This document shows positions 10,401-23,329 of a stretch of DNA of 64,000 bases, piece by piece (the first letter of the stretch is position 1; each line of letters begins with the position of its first letter). The notes under the pieces are model-generated. The model worked only from the letters and a program-made list of their open reading frames with translations, had not been told where the DNA came from and did no database searches. The position numbers and the translations under genes are program-made. Source of the stretch: Niebla homalea (taxonomy: Eukaryota; Ascomycota; Lecanoromycetes; Lecanorales; Ramalinaceae); NCBI GenBank assembly GCA_019925105.1, contig JAHGAU010000047.1, forward strand, positions 57,367 to 121,366, read 5' to 3'.

Positions 10401-10435
10401 GTCACTTTCAGAATCATATAAGTTCCCTTAAGGTA

Positions 10436-11943
10436 TTAATATCTTAGATAATTATAATTATTATACCGCTTTAAGTAACCGTTAACACCTTTATTAAATT
10501 GTTAATCCTTTATTTTTATATAATATTATTCCTTATAACGTAATTACAGAAAATAATTATTGCCGTAATAATCGTGGTTTTCATTTATTAAATAATTATC
10601 GTAATATCCCTTTTCTTTTTGTACTTTCCCTTTATTTATTTATAAGATAAGAGTATATATAATAAGTTTTACGTAAATTAATAAGCAGAATATATAAGCT
10701 TTTTAATTATTAATTTATTGCTTAACGGGGTTATAATTATATTGTTTCTTTATATAGTATAATAGATCCGGATATTAAAAACGAAAAAAATTATAATTTC
10801 CGTAATATTTAAATTTAATAATATATAAGCTTATTTAATTACAATCCGTATAAGGTAATTAATAAAAAAATTAGTATTTGCCTTATTATTATTTTTAGAA
10901 TTGTATTTTTTATTTCTTTTAATTATGTTAATATTATATATAATATATTACCAAAAACGATTTAAAGTAATTTAAAAATATACTTTAATATAATTAACGT
11001 TTATTTATTTATGCTTTGCGCCGTAATATATTAAGTAAAGCCCGGCTTTAACTTTAATTAAGATAATTAGCTATTAAGATTAAATCCGTAAATTCCGATT
11101 TAATAACGTTCTTAATTTATAAAAGGTTTATAACCGTTTAAGGTAATAATATCTTATAATACCTCGAAACCTTTTCTTAAAATACTTAATATATAAGTAA
11201 ATATTACTTTAATTATATAAATAATATATAAAATTAATTTATTTTTTATAAAGGTTTACTTAAGTAATACCGTATTGTTTCTTTAAATATAAGGGCATAT
11301 TTATAATTATTCGTTAATTATCTTTATTACTTTATAAGGGTTTATTATTATTAAGAAGGATTATTTATATATCTTGAAATATTTTAAGTTTCTTTTTAAT
11401 CATTTACCGTTAATCGGATAACTTTTATTTAATTTAAATTTCCTTAATGATTTATAGCTTTTCCTGCTTATTTTGAACTTCCTTAACGTTTTATAACTTA
11501 CCTTTTATTACCGTAAGGTTCTTTTAATCCGTTTATTTTACGTTTTCCTTTATACTTAAGTTAAGGGTTCTTTTTAAACCCTTATTAGCCTTAAATACTT
11601 CTTTTATAATTAAAAATACCGATAAAGATCTTAAATAGCCGTATTATTCGTTAGATTTTTATCGCGTATAACGATCCTTTATTTATATTATTATATTAAA
11701 AATAACCTCGGCTTTTTAATTAAAAATAGCCGCGGGGAATAACCGATAAAAGGTTATTCTTATTTTAAGGCTATAATTTATACTTTTTATTATTTTAATA
11801 TGATTTTTTTATAAAATTATTAATAATACGGATTTAAAGCGCTTAAATCTATTTAATGCCTTTTTAATTTTATTTCCTTATTTATCCGTTTCGCCGATAT
11901 ATGGATTCTTTAACTTAAGATTTATAATATTAACTAGATCTTT
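10436..11943. other. RIP-saturated block
   Basis: No gene or RNA recognised. Strongly TpA-rich; stops in all frames. Probably debris of an older element. Confidence 0.5.
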
Positions 11944-12363
11944 TTACTTAAATAAAAGTATTACGTTAAGAAACGCTTTAATATTTATTAAAGAATATTT
12001 AAAGATTATTCGATTTCCTTTATAAATTTTAAGTTTATTAAGTTTAAGTTTAAGCTTTATTAATATATTTATTATAGGATTACTCTTTAAATCCTTTATA
12101 AAAACTAACTTATTCCTATACTTAACCTTATTAAGTAAATTATATCTAATAATAACCTTAAACTTATTATAAAAGTTTACTTTATAGTACTTAACCTTTC
12201 GTTTTTTTCCTTTGGCTATAAACTTTATTAATTTAATTAGGATTACGCCTTTACCGTTAATTTTATCGTTATCTTTATCGTCGTTAAAATCGTTAACTTT
12301 ATAATCGTTATTATTAATATTACTTATAAAAACGTCTTTGCTTTTTATATTGGTTAATATCAT
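11944..12363 (-). pseudogene. 139-codon Lys/Asn/Ile-rich frame, unrecognised
   Basis: A minus-strand frame opens at ATG 12361-12363 and runs 139 codons without a stop, longer than its AT-rich neighbours allow. The predicted peptide has an Asn/Asp-rich start (INNNDYKVNDFNDDKD), then GKGVILIKLIKFIAKGKKRK, then alternating Lys/Leu/Ile. The composition is what strong C-to-T pressure makes of a charged protein. It could be a fragment of a retroelement polyprotein (protease region), but no DTG/DSG-type motif is present. I do not recognise the family. Confidence 0.3.
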
Positions 12364-15300
12364 AGTTAACGTATTTGCAGTTTAACCTCCTATAAAGTTA
12401 TTAATATTATCCGTATTTATTAACTTTAATAAAGTTCTTATATTATTTCTTATTATATTAATTAATTTATTTATACTTTTAACGTCTTTAATATTATTAA
12501 TATCGGATATCTTTTTATTAAAGGTATTTAAATCCGCTTTAACCTTTATAATATGAGCTTTATCTTTTAATTTTCATATATCCTTAAGTTTTTTTACGGC
12601 GGCGTATTTTTTTTTATTTAACGTCTTTTTAATTAATTTATTAATTCTTAAGCCCGATTTATTCCCGTTTAAATTTAATTAAATATTAAACTTACTTTTT
12701 TCCGCGTTAAAAGAAATTAAAAATATTATAATTATAAAAGACCAGCTTTAAGTTAATTTTATATATAATAAAAAATAATTTCTAAGATTAATTATAAAGG
12801 CCTTATATTCTTATAAAAGGGCTATATATAATTTAAGAGAATTAAAATAAAAATTAACTTTATAACGTATATTCTTATACTTAAATATAATTTTATTATC
12901 TATAAATTTATAAAATAATAATAAAGAAGCGAATAATATCCGTCGCTCTTATAATATTCTTTTTCGTTATTTTAAGTATAGTTTATACCTTTATAACGTT
13001 AATTAAAATTATAATTTATCGCTTAATTCTTATAATTACTTTATTTATTTTTATAAATATATACCTTATCCTTTTATATTTACGGAGCTTTTATCCTTAA
13101 ATATTAAGTTATCTTTATTAAGCACTTTAATATTAAGTTTAATATTAAACTATAATATTACTTCGTATTAAAATAACTTAATACCTACTTTAATAAGTAG
13201 CGGATTTTATATATCTATAAATAATAGAGTTTATATATCGGCGAGCAGCGGATTCCTTATATTAATAAATAACGGTCTGCCTTTATTAAATTATTACGGT
13301 ATATTAAATAAGATATTTTTTAATGCTTTAATATTAACCCCGTCGGGTCCCGTTATTATGCCGTTTAAAGGTCTTAGTATACGCTTTATTTATAATTCGG
13401 GTTTACGTAAAGTTATATTTTTAATAATATAAATCATTTAAAATCGGGTATTAAATAACTTATTTACTTAATTAATTATAAAGTAATAGATTTTATATTA
13501 ATTTATAGTTATATAAAGATAATATAATATATTGATTAAAAAGTAAAGCGCTTATAGTATTATTAAGTCTTTTAAGATTTCTTTAATTAATTATATTTAT
13601 AAGAGCTTATTCATAAGCCTTTCTATTTACCGGCTGCGTTTTTCAATTACTTATATTCCGCTTTAAGGTTATCCCGTTTAATATATAAAGTAATATACTT
13701 AACTTAAATACGTATCTTTTTTTAATTATCGGATAGTTTAAAATTATTAACAGAAAAAATATAAAGCTATTAAGTTAATATCTTTACTGTATTAATATTA
13801 ATGTTAATACATACCTTAGCTTTTTAATAAAGGTTTTATTCTTATTAAAAAAACTAATATATATTATTATACGCTTAATAATTAAACTTTACGTTAAACT
13901 TAACTTCTTTATATATTATTTTTAATTATTAAAGTACGTAATTATTATTGCAGCAATATTTATTAATAATATTTAATTATTAAGTAAAATTAATATATTT
14001 TACGGTTAAATTCTTATACCGTTTTTTAAGTATTTTATAAGTATCGTTTAATCGCTTAAGGTTTTTACGTATAACTTATAACCTTTAGGTTATTAATTAT
14101 AATAATATATAATAAAGAATATCCGAGGGATAAGGGTCGTATTAAGCTATTTAAGTAGCAATAAATTAACTTAAAAATTAGTTTATTGTAAAGTAATTAA
14201 CTATAATATTATTACGTTAAAAGTCCTTTAAGCGTTTAACATTTTATATATAAATAAATAGAGTATAAATTTAAGGTAAAAAAGGCGAATAAAAAACGGT
14301 AAAAGAAAAAAGGCAACTTTATTTTCTTATAGACGGTATTTTAAGATAAAATATAATAAGGGGTATATAATATTTTATTCTTTATATATATAACTTAATT
14401 AACGCTTAAAATACGATTATTATTTTTTAATATTTTAAGCTAATAAATTTAGGGAGCTATAATAGCTTTAATATTTATATTAGGCGCCTTTACTTTATAT
14501 TTAAAAGGGGCTTATTTATCCGGGGGTATTTAAGAAGCTATAGTAGCGGTAGGAATCGTTATATACGTTAAAAGGCTTTTAGCTTTATTATTATTAATTT
14601 ATACTTATTATTAAGCTTTAATACTTACGTTTAAGTAAATTAAAGATAATATTGGAAGGTACCGAAGTTATAATTTACTGTAGAGTTAATGGTTTATAAT
14701 TACTATAAGGATTTTAATTTATAAATACGTTTAATTTTTCGATTATAATCTTTAACGATTTACTTCTTGAAATACGAAGACGTAATATATTAAGCTATAT
14801 ATTTAAAATATTACTATAATGTAGTTAAACCTGGATAAGTTAATTAATAATAGTATTTACAATTTACTCCTTATTTAACGGTTATTTTAATCTTTAAACC
14901 GAGGTATAAATATAATATCGATTAGCCTAATATATAATTATATAAAGATCCGAATTAATTAGGTATATTAATTTATAGGCTTTCTTAAAAAGATTCTGTT
15001 TACGTTTACGGGACTTTTCTTAAGTCGCTTTTTACTTTAATTTAAAAGTTATCTTAAGGATAAAATCGTTTATAATTACTATAAAGGGTTAAGGCGGTTA
15101 TTAGTTTTAATTTAGGTTAACCTTAGAAACGGTTTTATATTTAATTATAATGTTTTTGTTTTTCTTTATAAGCTATATTATATTAATATTACGTTATTTA
15201 AATAAATATTGAATTTAAAAATAATGCTTATAAGTAAAAAGAATATTACGTAAATATATACTATAATCGCTAAAGGAATCTTTAATTTATTAACGATCCT

Positions 15301-15497
15301 TCGCTTCTATTTTATAGTATTAATATTACTCCGGAAGTTAATAGCTTTTACTTTGGCTTACTTAGTTTACCCTCGGGGGTTACGTAAATTCAGCTTTATT
15401 GGCCCGTGGTTACGGGTGGGTCTCTTAATACGACTAATATTTATTAGCTTTAATATCTTTTATAGTACTTTCCGGGTTAATTCCATATTAATAATAA
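12364..15497. other. RIP-saturated block upstream of the Copia nest
   Basis: No intact gene. Less mutated patches occur at 13240-13400 and 15350-15480, the latter with intact TTGGCCCGTGGTTACGGG-type sequence and a locally open plus frame. No family motif recognised on either strand. It ends exactly at the ATATA duplication preceding the Copia LTR. Confidence 0.5.
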
Positions 15498-15502
15498 ATA
15501 TA

Positions 15503-15637
15503 TGTTGAAATGGTAGGGTGTAACTTGCTTAATTGAGTATTATATAAGGTGTTAAGCGATCTATCTATGAGAAATCCAGGTATTAAACTAGCCCCTTTTA
15601 ATAATATCCAAGGTCTCTGCCTTTTACACTTCTGATA
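15503..15637 (-). repeat. 3' LTR of the Copia element
   Basis: 135 bp, same length as the partner at 27630-27764. The flanking base order and TG...CA-type ends fit an LTR. This copy retains TGGTAGGGTG, which is TAATAAAGTA in the partner. Confidence 0.88.
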
Positions 15638-16049
15638 CTCTTACTTAATTAATAGCTTTATAATACCATAATACCGTACCATTTATTAAGTAAGAAGTAA
15701 AAGCTCTTATTGAATTATATTATTGTAATAACGGGTATATCTATCCTAACTTTAATAGTAAAAGGTATATCTTAAACTTTAAAGGTATAATTATTCCAGT
15801 TTTAAATAATTTCTAAATTTTTAAAAAGTATCCCTTAATAATGGCTTTATTAAGTTATCCGTTATTATATTATTAATAAAATAATATATAAGTTTTACCT
15901 ATTTATTAACTATATACTCCCGGAGGAAATAATACTTAATATATATATACTTTATCTTTAAGTAATTTATAGGGTTTTTCGTTAATATAATCGCTCTTTA
16001 ATTATTATAAAAGATTATTATAATAAAAGTAAAAGCCCCGGTATTATAC

Positions 16050-19000
16050 TTAAGTTAAATAAGAAAAGCATAATCTTATATAATATCCTTATCCTTAAGG
16101 GCCGGTAATACCGTTGGATTTAAAGTGACTTTAATAAGTTAATTAATAACCGTTTAAGCTAAATCGCCTCTTTAATAACGTTATATTATCCTACGTATTC
16201 GGCTTTATAGGTAAATAGGGTTATAATTAATTAACGTTTTAAAGACCAGTTAATAATTATACTTCCTAAGTTAAAAGTATACTTAAAAATAGATTAACGT
16301 GTTTACGGGTCGTTAGCGTAATCTGAATCCGTATAGCCATTAAAGGGCTTTAAAGGGCCTCGAAAAACGAGCTTTAAGGAGGTTATATTATAAAGATAAT
16401 TAAAAATCTTCTTAATAGTTATTTAATGTTTTTTATTAAGGTTAAACGCGTAACGTAATATTACCGATATTATATAAGCTATATTAAGTTTAATACTTAT
16501 TATAATATATATAAGTAAGCCAATAACGGATTAATATTTAAGCTAAAATTATTTTAAAACGGTATATTCTTTATTAACCGGTTTAAAACGGATATTTACG
16601 TTTATAAAGATAATTATACCGTTACCCTTAAAAAAAGGATTATTATATATATTAAATTAAGTAAAAATTTATTTAACGTAACTTTTTTAGTTAAGAATTA
16701 AAGTTCGATTTTATTAATTACGGATAATATTTATATTTAAATATTAATTATATAAGCTTAAATTGGATATTTTAAACTTCTTATTTAATTAAGCCTTTAA
16801 ATCGGTAATAACCTATTTATTAACTTTTATTATTAAAATATTATTAATATATATAATAACGATAATATTAATATCCGGGTTTAAAAATACGTTATAATCT
16901 TTATTAATATAATAATAACCGAATTTCTTAAAGAATATAGAAAGGTATTAATATTAAATCCGGGGTAATTATTTAAGCTTATAAAAAGCCTTATTTAATA
17001 AATAAACCCGTCTTAAGTTATTATTAAAGCCCGTTAATTAATAAATATAAATCTTTTTAAAAATATTACCGTAAAAGAATGCTATTTTCACGTTTATTTA
17101 TTTAATCTTTAAGTTATATATAGCCGTTATAGTAAAGAGGGCCTTATAGTTTATAAGCTTAATAACCATTATAAAGGTATTAAAGAAATTTAAGTTTTTT
17201 TTTTATTAAAAGTTATAAATTATTTACTTAACCTTATACCGGATAATATTACCGTTTAATTTACGTTTATACTTATAAATTTACTTATTATTTAATATAT
17301 TAATACCGGGAGGTAGATTTATTAAGATTTAGGTTTTTTTTTTTTTTTTAAAGATTTAACTTTATTTTCTATAGCGAGTTCCCACTTTATTTTACGGTAT
17401 ACGTCCTTTATAATTTATATATAAATCGTAAGCTTAATATAATCCGTAGGGATTACGGTTATAAGATATATAAGTATTACTTAAAAGTTAACGGCTTAAT
17501 AATTAAAATCCTAGTTACGTTAATAACTTAAGGATTATATTTTAATTACGTAAACTTAAGTAAATAAATTTAAAGATTTAATAAATTCTTTTAAAGACGG
17601 ATAATAATATAAAATTAAATTATAAAAATTAAGTAAGTTTAAATCCGAGTTTATAAGGATATATATATTTAGAGATTCCTTTATAATATTATTATTAAGG
17701 GTAAATAAAAATAATATAAATAAGTCTTTTTTATTAATATTTTCCTTAATAATTATAAATTTTAAGGTTATATAAAGCTTAAGTTATTTATTAAATATAA
17801 GTTTAACTATATCTTTAATAATAATATTATCGGTTTTATCCGTAACGTCTATAATATAAAAACCTTATATAATAATAATAACCGGCTTATTATCTATATT
17901 TTTATTATTATTAAAACGTATCCGTTTTAATAATAATTAAAAATCTACGGTAATTATCTCCCCTTATCTTAATATTAAGTAATAAACCGGTAACGGGTTA
18001 TTAACCTTATATTTAAATTAAACGGCCTTATTCTTTAACTATTTAACGTAATTATAGCGTTAAACCCGGTTATTCAGTATAAATATTTTATAAATATAAT
18101 AGCCCTTAAAGCCGATAAAGTATCCTTTAACGGCCTTAATTTAGAATTTTATTTAATTTATACCCGGAAGCTTATATTTTTAATATATACCGTATTATTT
18201 AACCCTTTTAATAAAAAATTAATTGGGTTTCTTAAGACTTATAACCTAATTTAATACGTTATAAGTAATTATAAATATTATATTATATATAAAGGCCGTT
18301 ATAATAATAAGTTTAATAATAAGAATACGCGGTAAGTTATTATTTAATAATATTATATAAGCCCGGGTAATAAGGGTTTAATTTATTCGTTTAAAAATAC
18401 CGTTTTATTAAAGGTTATAAGGTACCGTAAATTCTTATTAAATCCCTTTAACGTACCGTTAGTTATTAAATTAAAAGCCGTTATATATATTATTATTATC
18501 AATATATAAACGGCGGATAAAGCGGTTTAAATAATGGATTCTCTTTATATAGCCTTAAAAAGCTTTAAAAACCGTTTTATACGAAAAATTTAATAGTAAA
18601 ATTATATAAATAACTTTAATAACTTTTTTAATAAAAATAATAACTTACTTATAATCGGCTTTTATATTATTAATAAAGTTAATTAAGTCGGAATAAATAA
18701 GCTTATTTTAATAAGTATTAAGCTTAATATAACCTTTATTTGGCTTAAACTTTATTCATATTTTTATATAAATAATATATTTATAGTCTTTTAATAAATT
18801 TAATGGATTTAAGAAATTAATACCGGTTATTATTTCCGGTAAAAGCTTAATATTTTATTCCTTTATATACCCCGTTATTTTATATTAGTATTTTAGGGTT
18901 TTATAATTTACGGGAATAATATATAAGGTTATAAATATTAAATTATTAATAACTTTAATATTGACTTTAAGGAGGTAAAGGGCTACCAGTAAGAGTTTTA

Positions 19001-19199
19001 TAAAGATATTATTATAATTAATAAATATATTTAAATCCTTTAGGTCGTTACTCTACTTAAAAAGATAACTGGTTTATTATAGTTATTTAAGGTTAATAAG
19101 ATTAAAAGTATTATTAAGGATAAAAAAAATATTATAAACGATTAAATTACGGACGTTTTTATTAAACTAATATAGGATTTTAATAACTTTAATATAAGT
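16050..19199 (-). pseudogene. RIP-broken Copia pol: integrase, reverse transcriptase, RNase H
   Basis: Polyprotein relic for reverse transcription and integration. Integrase: minus-strand 18378-18425 reads VPYN, two stops, then NGI.KRIN, the Copia PYxPQQNGxxERxN signature, preceded near 18450-18520 by YIDNNNIY-type residues. Reverse transcriptase: the YVDD box reads YINN at 16840-16851, both catalytic Asp converted to Asn by G-to-A, followed by ILIIK and NK. RNase H: 16306-16338 reads GYTDSDYAND, followed by NLGS, INWS and TYKAEYVG down to about 16150; the chain continues to about 16100. Reverse transcriptase and RNase H share one frame; integrase shares the gag frame, so at least one indel lies between. 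Stops are TAA/TAG at Gln/Trp-type positions. The catalytic changes mean no activity. Confidence 0.88.
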
Positions 19200-20456
19200 A
19201 ATACTCCTCCCCCCGGAAAAGCCTTTAATAATAATAAGCTTAAGGAAAAACTCCCTACGGATAAAGATACGGCTGTTACCGACGATATAATTCGTATAAC
19301 CGGTATTAAAGATATAGGTAATAAGAGTAAATATATTTATAGTTAAATATGCTTAATAATCTTAATAAATAATAGGCGGTAAAGCCGGTATAACGATAAT
19401 AACGTATATAAAGGCTAGGTTTACTAAGGCCTTAACCCCCAAAGGGGCTTTATATTCTTTATCTTTAGACTTATCGTTACCCTTATTATTACCTTTATTA
19501 CCGTTATTACCGCCATTACCGCGGCGTTAACGTTTTTAATCGTTACCGGTATTTATATTATTATTATTATCGTTGTTATAGCGTTTATTATTATTGCTAT
19601 AAGTCGATTTATTATACCCGTAAAGTAAGCGATAACCGGTAATAATATAAAAACGTCTCTTTTATAGGATTTTAACGTAATAACCTTAACGGATACCGAA
19701 TTACGGAGGAATATAGAGCGAAGTAAAGTTATTCAGGTAAATATCGTCTTAAAAGCATAGATCAGTAATAATAACCGTAAAAGCCATGGTATTAAACGTA
19801 AACGTTTTATTTAAGGTTTTATATTAAAGAAATCGGTTTATAATATAAGTAAATACGTATTTTAAAACGTTAATATTATTATTGGCCGTTTAAAACGGCT
19901 TATACTTATTATTATATTAATTAATATAAGCTTTATACTCCGGGTTAAAACTTTTATAAAACTATTAAATAAATACGTTATTATTAATAATAATTATACT
20001 TTGGAAATTCTATAATTTATTGAAAAAATCTTAATATTTATTATAATACTTATTTAAATCTAAATATTAATTAAGGGTAAAAAAGATAAAGCGCTTAAGG
20101 GCCGATATAAAATAACTTAAGCCCTTAAGTTAATACCAAATATAAAGGGTATTCTATGTTACTTTAATGTTCTTAATATTCTTAATAATATATTAATTGG
20201 TCCTTTTAATCCTTATACGGATTACGGTATAGGTTATAAAGTGCCCTTAATCGTAAATATCTTAAGCCTTTATAAGCTTATTACCCTTAAGAATATCGGT
20301 CTTAATAAAACGTAAATTAAAATCTGTAATCCAATAATTAAGCCGGGTAAACTCGAGCTTTTTATTTATCTTACATTCTTATATAATATACTTAAGGTTA
20401 TCTTTAAGCTTGGTAACCTTATTAAAAATACCGGTAATTTTAAAAAGGTCGGACAT
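19200..20456 (-). pseudogene. RIP-broken Copia gag
   Basis: Starts at ATG 20454-20456 with MSDLFKITGIFNKVTKLKDN, a typical gag N-terminus. The same frame continues through a capsid-like region near 19850-20030 (FYKSFNPEYKAYIN...FTYIINRFL, the family's FYxSLxPEY pattern). It then reaches a mutated CCHC zinc-knuckle segment at 19590-19660 (TGYRLLYGYNKS), followed by an Asn/Gly/Lys-rich tail with many NNN and GN repeats (19450-19600). Knuckle Cys and His are replaced by Tyr, as expected for TGT-to-TAT and CAT-to-TAT. Frame continuity of about 800 bases supports the start choice. A TAA-type microsatellite lies immediately upstream. Confidence 0.8.
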
Positions 20457-20458
20457 AG

Positions 20459-20460
20459 TG

Positions 20461-20496
<36 letters not shown>

Positions 20497-20517
20497 GTAA
20501 TAATAATAATAATAATT
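20459..20517. repeat. (TAA)n microsatellite
   Basis: About 19 units of AAT/TAA with two substitutions, located directly upstream of the Copia gag ATG (minus strand), hence in its untranslated leader. Confidence 0.9.
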
Positions 20518-20899
20518 TAGTTTAAAGGTTAAAAAGATCTATATCGTTAAAAAGCGACGTTATTATAATTAATAATACTAAGCCCTTAAATAAGGATAAC
20601 TTAAATAGTAATAATAATAAATAATACTCTAGATTATTATCCTTTGAAACTACGGCTTTCTTACATAATATATGTATAAAACGGAACGTCTTATAAAATA
20701 AACGGTAATAAGCCCGGAGTTTCTTTTTATTTAACGAGAACCATAATTTAAGGGCTAATAATAAGTAATAAAGCTTCTTAATCCTAACGGATTATTTAAA
20801 GCGTAAACTTTATAGAGTGTATATAATACGCCAGGCAAAAGAACATTATTTAAAGATAAATAATTTAATTACGGGCTAAAGTAATAGAACGTATAGATT

Positions 20900-21304
20900 A
20901 AGATAATCGATATACGAATAAGGTGACAATAGCACACGTGTTGGTGAGGATATTCAGTGGTGCAATCGGAATTTTGAAATTTTAGCATTAAATAGACCCA
21001 TGGGGTAACGGAAAAGCAATAGGTTTAAGGGTAACCTTTAAGTGGATTTAATCGTAATATTATAGGTTTTCTTGGAAAAAGCGTATAAATAAATTCTTAT
21101 TCTTTAAATGGCCGTAAATGCTCTTAGCCTTTAAGATGAGAATAAAGGTTAGGTAAATACCGGTTTTTATTTTTAATATAATAAATATCGGGTTTTTACG
21201 GTTATTAATAAGGCTAAATAACCAAGTATTAAGGAACGCCGGAATTAGCCTAGCTAGATCCGTAGTATAAATCAATCAATCAATCAATCAAGATAATCGA
21301 TATA
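20900..21304. mobile_element. SINE-like insertion with 15-bp TSD and AATC tail
   Basis: AAGATAATCGATATA occurs at 20900-20914 and again at 21290-21304. Between the copies are 375 bp that begin CGAATAAGGTGACAATAGC and end in five AATC units. Long target duplications plus a short-repeat 3' tail are marks of target-primed (LINE-mobilised) retroposition. The first 110 bases keep CpA/TpG and include ATTCAGTGGTGCAATCGG, reminiscent of a tRNA-like 5' head, but I cannot confirm A and B boxes. It sits in the leader of the Copia element. A 71-codon minus-strand frame at 21060-21275 lies inside it and is probably accidental. A truncated LINE 3' end is the alternative. Confidence 0.7.
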
Positions 21305-21939
21305 TTCTTAATAATCTTAATAATAATAAAGATCTTAAAAAAGAGCCTTTAAAAATGGAGTTATAATTAATTTAAGCCTTAATAATTTTAATAAAGAGGA
21401 AAAAGCCTTGAAAGTAAGTATTTTACTTCTCTTTATACTTAAACTTTAATACGGTAATTAAGGTAAACTTCAATATAAAGTTAAAATAATAATAACTTAA
21501 ATTAAATAATTAACTTAATTAAAAGGTTAAGTATACGCGATAATAAGCTTTATAAGTTGCTTTAATCGCCTTGGTAATAAATAAATATTTCCCTTTATTC
21601 TTTAGGGGTATTAGCGTATATATTATGGATCCGCTAATCCAACGGCTTTATAGGTGCTTTTATACCTTTATAGCGTACGTATAAATCGGTATATAAGGCT
21701 ATTGCACCTTATAGTCTGCGTATAAATAGGGTTTCAGGCTGGGTATCGTCCTAGCCTTCTTATTTTCGTCCCAGCCTCCTTATTTTTCTGGTGGCTAAAG
21801 CTTAAATTAATAGGATTATTAAGTAACTATAGTACCTTACGGGGGTCCTGCAAATCCTTAAAAGGGTGTTAAAATGGTAGGAAAATGCTTAGATTTTGAA
21901 AAGGGTACCAAAAGGCTTTTAAAAGGCTTTTTCCCATTT

Positions 21940-22900
21940 ATCACCTTTATTACCTTCACCCTTACTCTTACCCTTATTATCACCTGTACCCTACCATTAC
22001 CCTCACCTGCACTACCACTATTACCATTACCCTCACCATCACCCTTACCATCACCCTCACCATCACCCTCACCATCACCCTCACCATTACCCTTATCATT
22101 ACCCTCACCATTACCCTTACCATCACCCTTACCTGCACCTGCACCTGCACCATTACCCTTACTTACGCCTGCACCTGCACCTGCACTACCACCCTCACCA
22201 TCACCCTCACCTTTACCTGTACCCTCACCCTGACCTGCACCCGCACCTGCACTTGCATTAACCTCACCATCACCCTCACCCTCACCCTCACCCTCATCAC
22301 CCTCATCACCCTCATCACCCTCATCACCCTCATCACCCTCATCACCCTCATCACCCTCATCACCCTCATCACCCTCATCACCCTCATCACCCTCATCACC
22401 CTCATCACCCTCATCACCCTCATCACCCTCATCACCCTCATCACCCTCATCACCCTCATCACCCTCATCACCCTCATCACCCTCATCACCCTCATCACCC
22501 TCATCACCCTCATCACCCTTACTTGCACCCTCACCACGCTCACTTGCACCCTTACTACCACCCTTATCACCCTCACCTGCACCCTCACTTACACCTTCAC
22601 TTACACCCTCCCTTACCACCCTCACCACCCTTACTTACACCCTCACTACCACCCTTATCACCCTCACCTGTACCCTCACTTACACCTTCACTTATACCCT
22701 TACTTACCAGCCTCACCAGCCTCACTTGCACCCTTACTTATCACCTTCACCACCCTTACCCTCACCCTCACTTGCGCTACCACCTTTACCACCACCCTCA
22801 CCTACTGCACCCTTACCTACTGCACCCTCACCTACTGCACCCTCACCTACTGCACCCTTACCTGCACCCTCACCTGCACCCTCACCTGCACCCTCACCTG

Positions 22901-22951
<51 letters not shown>

Positions 22952-22955
22952 CCTT

Positions 22956-22987
<32 letters not shown>

Positions 22988-23115
22988 CCACACCCTCACC
23001 TGCACCCTTACCTGCACTACCACCTTTACCACCACCTGCACCCTACCTACTGCACCCGCACCTACTGCACCCTCACCTACTGCACCCACACCTACTGCAC
23101 CCTTACCTACTGCAA
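21940..23115 (-). repeat. C-strand G-rich minisatellite array of copy B
   Basis: Reverse-complement GGGTGA-type array. Around 22292-22518 it is a near-perfect 9-mer (CCTCATCAC, about 25 units). At 22905-22990 it is a CCCTCA hexamer tract, and at 22797-22860 and 23040-23115 the 15-mer with CTACTGCAC. The surrounding variants include CATCACCCTTAC and GCACCTGCACC. A 256-codon minus frame (21858-22628) with a long Gly-Asp-Glu repeat and several frames on the other strand are stop-free only because of the unit composition. The arrays are not RIP-mutated although both flanks are. Confidence 0.95.
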
Positions 23116-23235
23116 ATCCTTTACTAAGCCCTTCACCAGGCCCTTCACTATGATGCGACGCCCGATGCATGCATGCCCCTACCGCAACAGGCCGAAAAAC
23201 ACCGTGATTTGGATGGAGAACCTGAGAGGTAATTA

Positions 23236-23329
23236 GCGTGTTCAAGATGCTTGAGATTCCTTGGCATTAGTTTTTGCGCGCACCCACTTTGGGGTTTTAT
23301 ATGCGATTACCATATAAATCATTAACGTC
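23236..23329 (+). repeat. Left terminal inverted repeat of the Tc1/mariner-type element
   Basis: 94 bp, reverse-complementary to 26979-27072. It includes CTTGGCATTAGTTTTTGCGC and is largely unmutated. Confidence 0.9.

Larger units (their letters stand above)
8215..10435 (+). mobile_element. Minisatellite-bearing TIR element, copy A
   Basis: Termini: TA followed by CCTTACCG at the left (8215-8224) and the inverted CCCTTAAGG followed by TA at the right (10424-10435). The second copy (21833-27497) has matching CCTTAC ends, also flanked by TA, so a TA target-site duplication is likely. Order of parts: GGGT/CCAGTTGAC motifs; decamer array GCGGCGTTAA/GCGGCGTCAA; poly-A; AT-rich spacer; AAGGGCCTGGTA-like 12-mers; a unique 100-bp core at about 8735-8850; 15-mer, GGGTGA and 23-mer arrays; poly-A; inverted decamers. 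No transposase is encoded. This resembles a non-autonomous TA-targeting DNA transposon whose interior expanded as tandem repeats. The outer boundary is supported by the two-copy comparison but the TIRs are short and mutated. Confidence 0.65.

Noticed and set aside
21858..22628. 256-codon minus-strand frame with a Gly-Asp-Glu repeat, and overlapping frames on the other strand
   Set aside because: Same reason: it spans the 9-mer and hexamer arrays and ends inside the terminal arm of the TIR element.
22523..23245. Several 85- to 237-codon frames on both strands
   Set aside because: Shadows of the copy B minisatellites and core.
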